64,000 nt of DNA from Duganella sp. CF517 (GTDB lineage: Bacteria > Pseudomonadota > Gammaproteobacteria > Burkholderiales > Burkholderiaceae_D). Of this stretch, positions 1 through 9,007 are shown piece after piece. The stretch is from contig NZ_FODC01000003.1 in NCBI RefSeq assembly GCF_900110275.1, positions 744,001 through 808,000 of the forward strand, written 5' to 3'. Both the position numbers and the translations under genes were made by a program. Every line of letters begins with the position of its first letter. The stretch's first letter is position 1. A model generated the notes under the pieces. The model was not told the origin of the DNA and did no database searches. It worked only from the letters and a program-made list of their open reading frames with translations.

Positions 1-2880
1 GGCGGCGGCGCCCTCCTGAACGTCGAGGCGCTCGGCGAGTTTACGGCGATGTCGCCCGAGGCCACCGCGCTCGGCCCGTTGGCCAGCTTCCACCCGCTGG
101 CGCAGCCGGCGCGGGAGCTGTGGGCCGGCGGCGCCGCCGCCGTGGTACCCGAGCCGGCCGCGCTGCGCCCGGCCTACCGGCTGCTGCCCGGCGGCGTCGA
201 GCCCGGCGATGCGCTGGCCTCCTTCAGCGCCACGCGGGTGCCGGCCGGCCCGCCGTCGGCGGCGGCCGACGTCGCGCCGCAACCGGTCAGCGACGAGGAG
301 TGGCAGGCGCAACGTGGCTGGGCCTACGCGCCCGGCGCCGCCGATCCGGCGCGGCGCGAGGAGGACCGCACGGCCTGGCCGGGCGAGCGTTTCGGCTGGG
401 CCGACGCCTTGTTCCTGTCGCGCGCGGCGCTCGGGGACAACGCCGGGGCGGAACTCAACCCGGCGCTGGCCTGGGGCGAGATGCGCAGCGAAGGCGATCA
501 ATTCCGGCCGATCCGATGGGTGCGCCTGAGCGACGACTCGCTGAAGTCGCTGGGCTCGGCGGCGGTGGCGTCGTACGAGGCCGCCGCCGCCGTGCTAAGC
601 GCGCCCGACATCTCGCTCGGCGCCTACGCCCTGGCCGAGGCAGGCGCGGCGGACGATGGGGGCCTGGCCCACCTGTATCTCAACGAGCGCGTCCAGGGCG
701 GCGTGAGCGAGTTTACGCTCGAGGCGCGCGGCGCGGCCGGGACGGTGGTCAATCTTCCGATCCAGCAGCCGGCCGGGGTGAACCGGATCGCGCTGTCGTG
801 CGCGGCCGGCCTCGACGTGGCGGTCAACCTGTCGCCGGGCGTGGTGACGGCGCGCCTGAACCGCGTATACGTGGAATTGGAGCGGCGCGGCGGCCGGCTG
901 GTGGTGGTGCGCGCCATGCTGGGCTGGGGGGTCGCCAAAGCCTTTGGTTGGGGCAAGCAAGCCACGCAGGCGGACGCCCCGGAGTTCCACGTCACCGAAA
1001 ACTTCGAGCGCGCGGCGGACCGGCTGCGCCGTTCGGTCGAGTTCAACGGCGTGCTGGCGCGCCAGGTCGACAAGCAGCACACGGTGGAACTGTATTTCTG
1101 GGACGCGCTGCTGGCACACGGCGCCGCCTCGGTGCGCGTCATCAGCCACTATCGGCTGCAGCAGGCCAAGAACACCTACACCTCGATCTGCGCCTTGCAG
1201 GACGCGGCGGTGGTCGACGGCCGGCTCGATCTGTCGGCCGACATCGCCATCCTGCGCGCCAGCAGCGGCGAGCAGACGGCCCAGCTCTCCTATCCGTGGG
1301 CGCCGGAACGGCGCAAACTGTACCGCCTGCTGTTCAACGCCGCGCCCGATGCGTTCTATTCCTACGCCGGCTTCCTGCGGATACGCGGCGCCAGAGCCGA
1401 CGCGGTCGTCCCCGCCGCGCTCGATACCAGCGTCGAGGCGCGGATCGTGCCGGCATGGTTTCTGTGCGACCGCGACCTGATCCCTTGGTTTAACACCGGC
1501 ACCGGCACCGCGCCGCCGGACCGCGACAACTGGAGCTCGGCCGGCCTGCTGCGCACGGCGGCGGAGGCCGGCGGCAACATGCTCGACATCCGGCTGGTGG
1601 CGCCGGGTGGCCTTAACATGAGCCAGTGCTATGCCTCGACCCTGATCGGCGTGCGCGGGCCGGATCACACCGATGCGACCGGATTGCCGCTGTGGGCGCC
1701 CGCGCCGGTGCGCGTGCCGCCGCCGGCCGTGGCCGAACCCGGCGGCGGCGCCGGCGCCGATGCCATGCAGCGCCTGTGGCTGTTCAATCCGGGGCCGCGC
1801 GTGGTCGCGCAATGGCCGCCGACCGGCGACACGCCCGAGGCCCGGCTGCGGGCGGCGCTCGGGCATGCGCGCCAGCGGCTGTGGCGCATGGGCTGGACCC
1901 GCGAAGCAGTGCTCGAATCGCCGGCGCCCGACACGCCGGCCGGGGTCGCGTGGCGCATCGTCGATTCGCCGCTGGTCAACCGGGGAGCCTCGCTGGCCTG
2001 GTTTGGCTGGCCGCTCGCGCCCGATGCCCAATATCTGCGCGAGGCGCTGCCCTCGAGCCGGCAAGCGCCGCAGACCCGCGGCGCGGCGCGGCAGAGCTAT
2101 TCGCTGCAGGTCGAATTCGACCACGACCGCCGGCAAAGCGAACCCCGGGCCATGCTGGTGCGTGACAGCGGCAACGGTTCCGGCGCGCCGGGGCCGACGG
2201 CTTTGACTTTCCGCGCCCGGGGCCTGCGCGTGGGCGTCCATCACAAGGCCGTGTCCTACGGTCCGCAAGGGCCTCAGGCCTTGCCGTCCGCGACGCCGCT
2301 GGCGATCCCGGCGCCGACCGAAGGGGCGCCGCTGTCGGTGATGGACGAACTGATCAGTTGGGCGGCCGAAAGCATGGACCTGGCGCCCGCCGGACTCGTG
2401 GCCCTGCCCGGCAATGTCGTGCGATACACGCTGCAACAAGCGTACAACACCGTCCAGATCGGCGGCGCGCCGGCCGGCCTGCAATGGAACTCGCCGGATG
2501 GCTGGGCCGACGTCAAGAATGACGAGGCGCTGCGGTTGCCTGCCGCCGACAAGCTGGTGCTCGAACTGAGACAGGCGACCCCGGGAGGCTGGGGGCTGTT
2601 GCACCTGACGCTGGGGACGGCAGGCGGGCCAGTGCGCAAATCCTTGTTCCCGCGCGCCGGCGCGCGCCTGGCCGGAGTGTTCGACCGGGACGGCAAGCTG
2701 CTGGCGTTCGGCGAGGAACAAAGCGTCTATGTCGCCCCCGTCGCGCCGCCCGCCGGCGACGCCACCGCGGCCACATGGTTGCGCGTGGCCGCCGTGGCGT
2801 TGCCGGCGCGCCAGCACGCGATGGCGCACCAGGTCACCACGATCGATCTGGACGGGCGCCGCACGCACTTCTTCCACTAA
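1..2880 (+). CDS. Large hypothetical protein, 5' end outside window
   Basis: The frame is open from the first base of the window to a TAA at 2878-2880, so the true start probably lies upstream. An in-frame ATG at 49 exists but has no convincing ribosome-binding site. At least 959 residues are encoded. I see no signal peptide, membrane segment or catalytic motif that I recognise. The sequence is rich in Ala, Gly and Pro with scattered Trp and many short beta-like stretches, which would suit a large soluble or surface protein. It is followed after 57 bases by a membrane protein and an M15 peptidase on the same strand, so the three probably form one transcription unit. Function unknown. Confidence 0.7.
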   Translation, partial: GGGALLNVEALGEFTAMSPEATALGPLASFHPLAQPARELWAGGAAAVVPEPAALRPAYRLLPGGVEPGDALASFSATRVPAGPPSAAADVAPQPVSDEEWQAQRGWAYAPGAADPARREEDRTAWPGERFGWADALFLSRAALGDNAGAELNPALAWGEMRSEGDQFRPIRWVRLSDDSLKSLGSAAVASYEAAAAVLSAPDISLGAYALAEAGAADDGGLAHLYLNERVQGGVSEFTLEARGAAGTVVNLPIQQPAGVNRIALSCAAGLDVAVNLSPGVVTARLNRVYVELERRGGRLVVVRAMLGWGVAKAFGWGKQATQADAPEFHVTENFERAADRLRRSVEFNGVLARQVDKQHTVELYFWDALLAHGAASVRVISHYRLQQAKNTYTSICALQDAAVVDGRLDLSADIAILRASSGEQTAQLSYPWAPERRKLYRLLFNAAPDAFYSYAGFLRIRGARADAVVPAALDTSVEARIVPAWFLCDRDLIPWFNTGTGTAPPDRDNWSSAGLLRTAAEAGGNMLDIRLVAPGGLNMSQCYASTLIGVRGPDHTDATGLPLWAPAPVRVPPPAVAEPGGGAGADAMQRLWLFNPGPRVVAQWPPTGDTPEARLRAALGHARQRLWRMGWTREAVLESPAPDTPAGVAWRIVDSPLVNRGASLAWFGWPLAPDAQYLREALPSSRQAPQTRGAARQSYSLQVEFDHDRRQSEPRAMLVRDSGNGSGAPGPTALTFRARGLRVGVHHKAVSYGPQGPQALPSATPLAIPAPTEGAPLSVMDELISWAAESMDLAPAGLVALPGNVVRYTLQQAYNTVQIGGAPAGLQWNSPDGWADVKNDEALRLPAADKLVLELRQATPGGWGLLHLTLGTAGGPVRKSLFPRAGARLAGVFDRDGKLLAFGEEQSVYVAPVAPPAGDATAATWLRVAAVALPARQHAMAHQVTTIDLDGRRTHFFH

Positions 2881-2937
2881 GTCCACGCAACGCCGGCGGC
2901 GGCGTTGCCCACCCCGCGTCTACTTTTGGAGAGAAAT

Positions 2938-4161
2938 ATGTTCAACTCAGAAACGCTCGAAGTCTGCATCGGCATGATTTTCCTGTTCCTGATGATGTCG
3001 CTGATCTGCACCGGAATCCGGGAATATATCGAAGGGATTTTGAAGTGGCGCGCCATGGACCTAGAGCGCGCCGTGCGCACCCTGCTCGACGACAAGGACG
3101 GCGCGCTGGCCCAGTTTTTTTTCTCGCATCCGCTGATCTCGTCGTTGTATCAAGGCCAGTACGATCCGGCCAGGCTAACCGGCAGCAGCGTCAACCGCAG
3201 CATCGGCGGCGATGGTCAATCCAAGCACATGCCACTGGCGGCGCGGCGCAACCTGCCGTCGTATATTCCGGCCGAATTGTTCGTCAAGGCGCTCATCGAC
3301 GTGGTCGGACGCGGGCCGGTGGGCGCCGGCGAACCGGTCGCCGATGAATCGCTGACCATCGGACTGTTGCGCAAGCGCGCTGCGGCGCTCGGCTCGCCCG
3401 TGCTGCAGCGCGTGGTGTTGAGCGCGATCGACCACTCGGAAGGCGATTTGAAGCAGATGACGCTGAATCTGCAAAACTGGTTCGACGGTTCGATGGACCG
3501 CGCCTCGGGCTGGTACAAACGCCGCACCCAGGCCGTCCTGTTCGGGCTGGGCCTGCTGACGGCGGTCGTGATGAATGTCGACGCCCTGTATGTCATGGGC
3601 CGCCTGACCACCGATAAGGCGTTGCGGGAAACCATCGTGACGGCCGCCGCGAAGGCGCCCAACCCGGCGGAAAAGGATGCCGCCAAGCTGGCCGACGACG
3701 CGCGCGATGCGCTGGCGGCGGTGGGCATGCCGATGGGATGGGTCGCGTCGGCGACTTCGCCCAATGTCTTCGGCTACACGCCGGTGCAGACCTGCGTGAC
3801 GGGGAAACACACCGAGTGCGGCCAGCCGTACAACCTCATGCAGTTGCTGATCGGCTGGCTGATCACGGCGATCGGGGTCATGCTGGGCGCGCCGTTCTGG
3901 TTCGACGTGCTGAACAAGTTCATGGTCATCCGCTCGACGGTCAAGCCGCACGAAAAATCGCCCGAGGAAGGCAGCGAAGACCGCAAGAACACGGCCGCCG
4001 CGCCGCCGGCGGCGGCCTTGCCAGCCCCCACGCCGGCGCCGGTCCCGGCCGACCAGGCCAAACCGGTGGAGCAACCGGCAACTGGCTATCCAGCGGAAAA
4101 ATCCTTTGTTCCACACCAATGGCGTGACGACGCCGTCAACCTCAAGGAGATCACACTATGA
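2938..4161 (+). CDS. Hypothetical membrane protein with Pro/Ala-rich C-terminal tail
   Basis: The product has 407 residues. The ATG at 2938 was chosen because GGAGAG lies five bases upstream; an ATG 33 bases earlier has no such site. Hydrophobic segments are visible at about residues 9-27, 199-217 and 301-324, separated by long soluble stretches. The last 60 or so residues form a charged, then Pro/Ala-rich, low-complexity tail that is probably cytoplasmic or extended. I do not recognise the family. Its stop overlaps the start of the M15 peptidase gene by four bases (ATGA), which indicates translational coupling. A membrane partner for the peptidase, or an anchor for the large upstream protein, is a plausible role but only an inference. 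Confidence 0.72.
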   Translation: MFNSETLEVCIGMIFLFLMMSLICTGIREYIEGILKWRAMDLERAVRTLLDDKDGALAQFFFSHPLISSLYQGQYDPARLTGSSVNRSIGGDGQSKHMPLAARRNLPSYIPAELFVKALIDVVGRGPVGAGEPVADESLTIGLLRKRAAALGSPVLQRVVLSAIDHSEGDLKQMTLNLQNWFDGSMDRASGWYKRRTQAVLFGLGLLTAVVMNVDALYVMGRLTTDKALRETIVTAAAKAPNPAEKDAAKLADDARDALAAVGMPMGWVASATSPNVFGYTPVQTCVTGKHTECGQPYNLMQLLIGWLITAIGVMLGAPFWFDVLNKFMVIRSTVKPHEKSPEEGSEDRKNTAAAPPAAALPAPTPAPVPADQAKPVEQPATGYPAEKSFVPHQWRDDAVNLKEITL

Positions 4162-4670
4162 GCGCAGGTTCCAATCAAGCCGCATTGATGGTCGATCGCG
4201 ATCCGCGCCGTCTGGCGCCGGCCTTCGCCGAGTCGGTGCTTCGCGCCCTGGCCGAATGCAATTCCAGTCAAAACGCGCTGGGCGCCATGCTATACGAGGG
4301 TTACCGGTCGGCCGAGCTGCAAGCGATGTATTACCAGCGCGGGCGCACGGTGATACCGCCGCTCGCGCCGGTGACCAACGCGCCGACCAATCTGCAAAGC
4401 TGGCACGGCTACGGGCTGGCCGTCGACATCGTGCACGAGAAAAAATACTGGTCGCCGCCGGAAGGGGAGAAATGGTTCCGCCGGGTGGCCGCCATCTTCA
4501 AACAGCACGGCTGCGCCTGGGGCGGCGATTGGAAGAGCGTCGACCTGCCACACTTCCAATGGGGCCTGTGTACGGCCAGTCCGTCCAAAGCGGCACGCGA
4601 CCTCATCACCAGCGACGGCATGCAGGCCGTCTGGAGCCGCCTGGGCGCGATTGACGGCAAACCGGCTTAG
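4158..4670 (+). CDS. M15-family peptidoglycan metallopeptidase (VanY/endolysin-like)
   Basis: The product has 170 residues. Two stretches carry the zinc-site pattern of M15 D,D-carboxypeptidases and phage L-Ala-D-Glu endolysins: SWHGYGLAVDI near residue 91 (S-x-H-x-x-G-x-A-x-D) and DLPHFQWG near residue 134 (the third ligand His). The GYRSAE segment near residue 49 is also typical of the family. The reaction would be cleavage of peptidoglycan stem peptides. No signal peptide is visible, so it would need a holin, a secretion system or cell lysis to reach the wall, as phage endolysins do. The start ATG overlaps the stop of the upstream membrane gene. The stop lies one base from the stop of the convergent KAP gene. 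Confidence 0.88.
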   Translation: MSAGSNQAALMVDRDPRRLAPAFAESVLRALAECNSSQNALGAMLYEGYRSAELQAMYYQRGRTVIPPLAPVTNAPTNLQSWHGYGLAVDIVHEKKYWSPPEGEKWFRRVAAIFKQHGCAWGGDWKSVDLPHFQWGLCTASPSKAARDLITSDGMQAVWSRLGAIDGKPA

Positions 4671-4671
4671 A

Positions 4672-7600
4672 CTAGGCGAACGGCAGGGACGAGCTTGAGC
4701 CCCCCGCACTGGCGGAGGCCGGCCGGGCGACCGGGCCGGCCTCCGAGGCAGACCCGGAGGGAAAATCCTCCGGGAGCTCGGACGGCAGGTCGGCATCCAC
4801 GTGCGCACGGGTCGCGCTCAAGCTCGCGTCGACCCCCGCCGGCGGCAGTTTGATGCCCGCCAGCAGGCGTTCAAACGCCTGTGCCTCATCGTCCGATACC
4901 GGCCACCACGGCTGGCCTGTGACCAGCGGGTGCTCCCGCATGGCTTTTCTTAGCGGATCGTCCTCGCCCAAATAGGACGCACGCTCCAATTTGCCCCGCC
5001 AGTCCCAACCATACGCCTCATGCGCGGCGCCGATGGCGATCAGCCGCGTTTCTTCGATGATGATGTGGGTGCGCGGCGGCGGCGCCGCCGCGCCTGGGGT
5101 CGAGATGCCAAGGCGAATGCCAAGCCGCTGCACTTTTTCGTGCGACTCGCGCCGCCAACGTTCGCCGATCGTTTCTTCCGGCGCGCTGCCTTGCTGCAGC
5201 ATGGCGAAATACCGCAGGCGGTTGCCCCAGCGCTTGATGGCGCGCGGCGTGTTGCGATGCTGCGCCGCCACCTCGGTCCAGACCTTCAAACCCTTCTTGA
5301 AGTCATCCGAGTCCCGCACTTCAATGGCTTGTTCCCGTAGCCGCAACAGGCCGTGCATCAACAGGATCAGCGACATGACCGCGAGCAGCGCCAGCGGCAA
5401 ACCATAGACGAACTCGACAGGATTGACCTGGCCACTTTGGAATTTTTTGGCCTGCACCGGCGAGGCCTGCGCCGCGGGGACCTGGGCGGGCGCCGACGGC
5501 GACGCCGTTTTCGATGGCGCCGCCGACGGCGACGCGGCGGCCGGCGGCGTGGCCGCCGCCGGCGTCACCTCGGACGCCGGCATGCGCACCGTGGCGCCGA
5601 TCAGGATGCCGAGGCAGATTGCGGCCGCCGCCAGGCAGAGTGGCCAGGCGGCGGCGAAGCCTTGCACGATTTGGCGCCAGCCGTCGTCGTCGCCTGCCGC
5701 GCGTCCGCTGAACAAGGTATCGGCACCGATTTCACCGCGTGTCGGCACCATGATTTCCAGATTGATGAGTTTTTCAAGATAGTCGTGCGCGTAGGCGCGC
5801 CGGCGCCGCCTCGCCGCTTCTTCCGGTAAGGGCTGCGGCCCGTCGAGCGTGGTCGCGGTCTCCGCCGCCAGTTCGTTGGCGATCTTCTCGAACGCCATGC
5901 CCAGCGCCGCCGCTACCCTGGAGGTGGCCATGCCGAATACCACGAAACACTTGCCCGAGGCCGTGAGGAAATTCACGGTTTCCAGCACTTCCAGGATGTT
6001 CTCGGGCCGGCACCGGTCAAGGTCGTCGACGACGATGGTCATGCGGTAAGGTAAGGCGTCGGCCACTTCTTCGAACTGCTGGGCGAACGCCGCGCGGAAA
6101 TTGTTTTGCGCGGTTGCCTGCCTCAGACTGATGTGCTCGGACACGCCCTTGACCATGACCGCCGGATCGACGCCGAACGCTTTCATGCCCTTGTAGAGCG
6201 CCGCCACCGCCGCGCACAGGGCCAGCAGTTGCGCCAGCGGCGCCAGCTGCTGCACGCCAAGGCCGCTGGCGGCGGCCGTTGTGGAGCCGTCGAGCAGTTT
6301 CGGCAGCGCGGCCAGCCGAGTCAACAGATCGAGCAATTCGCCCACCGAATGCCGGAATGGAAACGCGCATGCGCTCGACACCAGCACCAGCAATATGAAA
6401 CTCAATAGAAAATGCTGTTTCGAGCGTATCCACAGCAGCTTGAGGCGGAATATCCATCCGGCCGGCTTGAGCGACGACGGCGCCGCCTCGGCGCGTATCG
6501 CCCCGAGCAACGCGCTAAAGAGCTGTTCGTCCTTTTGGTGGTGCCAGGCGTTGAACCAGATCGGACGCTGGCCGTAGCGTTTGAGGTCGGCGCACAGCAG
6601 ACGCATCAGTGAACTTTTGCCGGTGCCCCAATCGCCGGTGATGGCCAAGGTCAGCGGCGGCGAGGTTTTCTTGTTGCGCAGGAAGCGCGACAGGCCGCGC
6701 GCCAGCGGGCCGAACTCGAGCCGGTCGTCCTCGAAGGCGGCGATGGCGTCGTCGTCGACAAACATCCCGGCCGCCGACTTGTCGCCGGCGAGCGAGCGGC
6801 GCCGGCGCAATGCGAAGCGCAACATGACGATCGCCGGCAGCAGCGCGACCCAATACCACAGGGCGGGAAGCCGCCGGTAGCCGGCCCAGCCCTCGCGCCA
6901 GTTGGCGCCGCCATCAGTGGTGGCGTACAGGGTGCCGTTGCGCATGGCCCAGCCGCGCAGGCCGTCCTCCAGGAATGTCGCCGCCGTCGACGGGGAGTCC
7001 GGCCCCTCCCCCTCCGGCAGCCCGGCCGACCACCAGTCGCGGCCGCCATCGCCGCTCAGGTAGATGATGCTGCTCCCGAAACGGTTGCTGATGGTCCACC
7101 ATCCGCGTGCGCCGTCGGCGCTAAAACGGGGCAAGGCGGGATACCCGGCACCGATACCCGCGCCGACATCGTGCCGATTCGGCGCATCGAGCCGGCCGCC
7201 GTCGAGAACAATGCCGCGCGGGCTACGAAATTCGTTTGCCGGCACCGCATGCCATGTCTCGCCAAGGTTTTCGGACCGGAAGCGTTGAGTCAAGGCGGCC
7301 GCCCACAACAGCTCTTTTTGACCTTCCCACAGTGCAAGGTCATACACGGTCTCGCCGAGTCCTTCCGACGACCTGCGCCAAGCCGTCCCGCCATCGCTGG
7401 TGAGCAGCATGGGGCCGTCCTGGCCGAGGGCCACGCCATGCAAACCATCCTTCGCCACGACGATCTTGATCAGGTGGGTGCGCTCCTGGACCGGCGCCCG
7501 CGTCCAACGCTGGCCGCCGTCGACGGTTTGCTGGATGCTGCCGTTGTCCCCCACGGCCCAGCCCCGCAGACCGTCCCGATGCACCGCGACGGCATTCAGG

Positions 7601-8835
7601 GCGTCCGCTCCCGCGCTGGTCTGGGCCGCCCACGTCGCCCCGCCGTCGGCAGTGGCGATGATCGTGCCGCCGCTGCCGACCGCCCAGCCGCGCCGACCGT
7701 CGGCAGCGAACGCCGGCGACGAGATGCGCCCGAGCGCGTTGCGTGTCTGTGCCTGCCAACCGACACCGCCGTCATTGGAATGGACGATACCCGCCGACCC
7801 GGCGATCCAGAGACGGGCACCATCGCCTTGTGCGGCCAACGCATAGATCCTGGAATGGCCCGTGATTGCGGTGTGCGTCCAAGTCTGTCCCCCATCCCGG
7901 GTCGCCGACAGCCGGCCGGCCTGGGTCGTGGCCCAACCATGTTTGCCGTCCTCGAGCCTTTCAATATCAGAAAAGACCAGGTCCGGTTGGCGGTCCACGC
8001 GCCGCCAATCGCGGCCACCATCGGTGGCCCAAAACAGGTCGCCCGCTTCGTTGACAATCCAGCCGCGCTTGCCGTCGCGCAGGAAACGCACCTTGACGAA
8101 GGGGGATCGGGTATCGATGTCCATGCCAGAGACGCGCCGCCAGGTGGCGCCGCTGTTATCGGTGGTAAGCAACGTGCCTCGATCGCCGACGACCCACGCC
8201 TTTTCGCCGTCGTCGCTCCAGAAAGCCGATTTCAGCGCATCGTCCCGGCCGGGCCGCCATGAGGTGCTCCAGGTCGGCGAACGCCAATGCTCGCCGCCAT
8301 CGTCGCTACTGGCAAAAGCGCCATCGAGACCCACGACCACGCCATGGCGGCCGGCCGGATCGAAGGCGATCGAAGTCCACCGCTTGCCCTCCAGCGCAGC
8401 CGCCGAGACCGTCGTCCAACGCCGGCCTCCGTCCGTGGTCCGCCGCAGCCCGGCCCCACCCACCGCCCAGCCGAGCCGCCCGTCCGCACTGAAGGCCAGC
8501 GCGTCGACCTGCGTCAGCGCGCTGGCGATCGGCGACCAATCGGCGCCACCGTTGTCGGTGCCGACCAGGTCGCCGGCCGTGGAGAGGCCCCATCCGCGGC
8601 GGCCATCGCGCAGGAACATGATGAAACGCATCGCGCCGGTATCGGGCAACCGCAGAAAAGCATTGCGTTCCAATGGCGTCCAAAACGATGTTGGCTTGAA
8701 CCAATTGATGCCGATGGGCGGGGGAAGTTGACGCATCGCGACCCACGTCGTCGCGGCCAGCCAGACCAGGATGAGCAGGAACCAGGCATTGAGCTTGTGT
8801 CTGGGCTTTCGCGCCGGTGATGGGGGGGTTGCCAT
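4672..8835 (-). CDS. Propeller (YCF48/BNR-like) repeat protein fused to a KAP-family P-loop NTPase
   Basis: The product has 1387 residues. A membrane segment at about 16-34 is followed by 13 repeats ending in a DGG-x-x-W type motif (residues about 85-665). This is the signature of YCF48/BNR beta-propellers, and the number suggests two seven-bladed propellers. A second membrane segment at about 675-695 leads into a KAP NTPase with Walker A GDWGTGKSS (about 733) and Walker B TIVVDDLDRC (about 930). Two hydrophobic stretches lie between them, as is usual for KAP proteins. Two more membrane segments flank a Pro/Ala linker at about 1080-1190, and the tail is soluble. The topology suggests a periplasmic sensor propeller coupled to a cytoplasmic ATPase. 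KAP ATPases occur in phage-defence and surface-linked contexts; the role here is unknown. Confidence 0.85.
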   Translation of the reverse strand: MATPPSPARKPRHKLNAWFLLILVWLAATTWVAMRQLPPPIGINWFKPTSFWTPLERNAFLRLPDTGAMRFIMFLRDGRRGWGLSTAGDLVGTDNGGADWSPIASALTQVDALAFSADGRLGWAVGGAGLRRTTDGGRRWTTVSAAALEGKRWTSIAFDPAGRHGVVVGLDGAFASSDDGGEHWRSPTWSTSWRPGRDDALKSAFWSDDGEKAWVVGDRGTLLTTDNSGATWRRVSGMDIDTRSPFVKVRFLRDGKRGWIVNEAGDLFWATDGGRDWRRVDRQPDLVFSDIERLEDGKHGWATTQAGRLSATRDGGQTWTHTAITGHSRIYALAAQGDGARLWIAGSAGIVHSNDGGVGWQAQTRNALGRISSPAFAADGRRGWAVGSGGTIIATADGGATWAAQTSAGADALNAVAVHRDGLRGWAVGDNGSIQQTVDGGQRWTRAPVQERTHLIKIVVAKDGLHGVALGQDGPMLLTSDGGTAWRRSSEGLGETVYDLALWEGQKELLWAAALTQRFRSENLGETWHAVPANEFRSPRGIVLDGGRLDAPNRHDVGAGIGAGYPALPRFSADGARGWWTISNRFGSSIIYLSGDGGRDWWSAGLPEGEGPDSPSTAATFLEDGLRGWAMRNGTLYATTDGGANWREGWAGYRRLPALWYWVALLPAIVMLRFALRRRRSLAGDKSAAGMFVDDDAIAAFEDDRLEFGPLARGLSRFLRNKKTSPPLTLAITGDWGTGKSSLMRLLCADLKRYGQRPIWFNAWHHQKDEQLFSALLGAIRAEAAPSSLKPAGWIFRLKLLWIRSKQHFLLSFILLVLVSSACAFPFRHSVGELLDLLTRLAALPKLLDGSTTAAASGLGVQQLAPLAQLLALCAAVAALYKGMKAFGVDPAVMVKGVSEHISLRQATAQNNFRAAFAQQFEEVADALPYRMTIVVDDLDRCRPENILEVLETVNFLTASGKCFVVFGMATSRVAAALGMAFEKIANELAAETATTLDGPQPLPEEAARRRRRAYAHDYLEKLINLEIMVPTRGEIGADTLFSGRAAGDDDGWRQIVQGFAAAWPLCLAAAAICLGILIGATVRMPASEVTPAAATPPAAASPSAAPSKTASPSAPAQVPAAQASPVQAKKFQSGQVNPVEFVYGLPLALLAVMSLILLMHGLLRLREQAIEVRDSDDFKKGLKVWTEVAAQHRNTPRAIKRWGNRLRYFAMLQQGSAPEETIGERWRRESHEKVQRLGIRLGISTPGAAAPPPRTHIIIEETRLIAIGAAHEAYGWDWRGKLERASYLGEDDPLRKAMREHPLVTGQPWWPVSDDEAQAFERLLAGIKLPPAGVDASLSATRAHVDADLPSELPEDFPSGSASEAGPVARPASASAGGSSSSLPFA

Positions 8836-9007
8836 GTGCCTGCCTCGGAAAATGGAAAACCGCAGGCTGGCAGCAGCGGAGCGAGGAGGACGCGCGAGCC
8901 AGAAAATGCTGTTTTAACAACATTAGCATGGGCAGTGACAAAAAACAAGGGATACCCGCCAGCGCTGCGACCGGACGCGCCGGCAGGCATCGCGCCAGCC
9001 TTTGCGC

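Noticed and set aside
595..2886. A 763-codon minus-strand frame opposite the first gene
   Set aside because: The plus-strand frame has normal protein composition and a ribosome-spaced successor gene; the minus-strand one is Arg/Gln/His-rich and has no recognisable domain.
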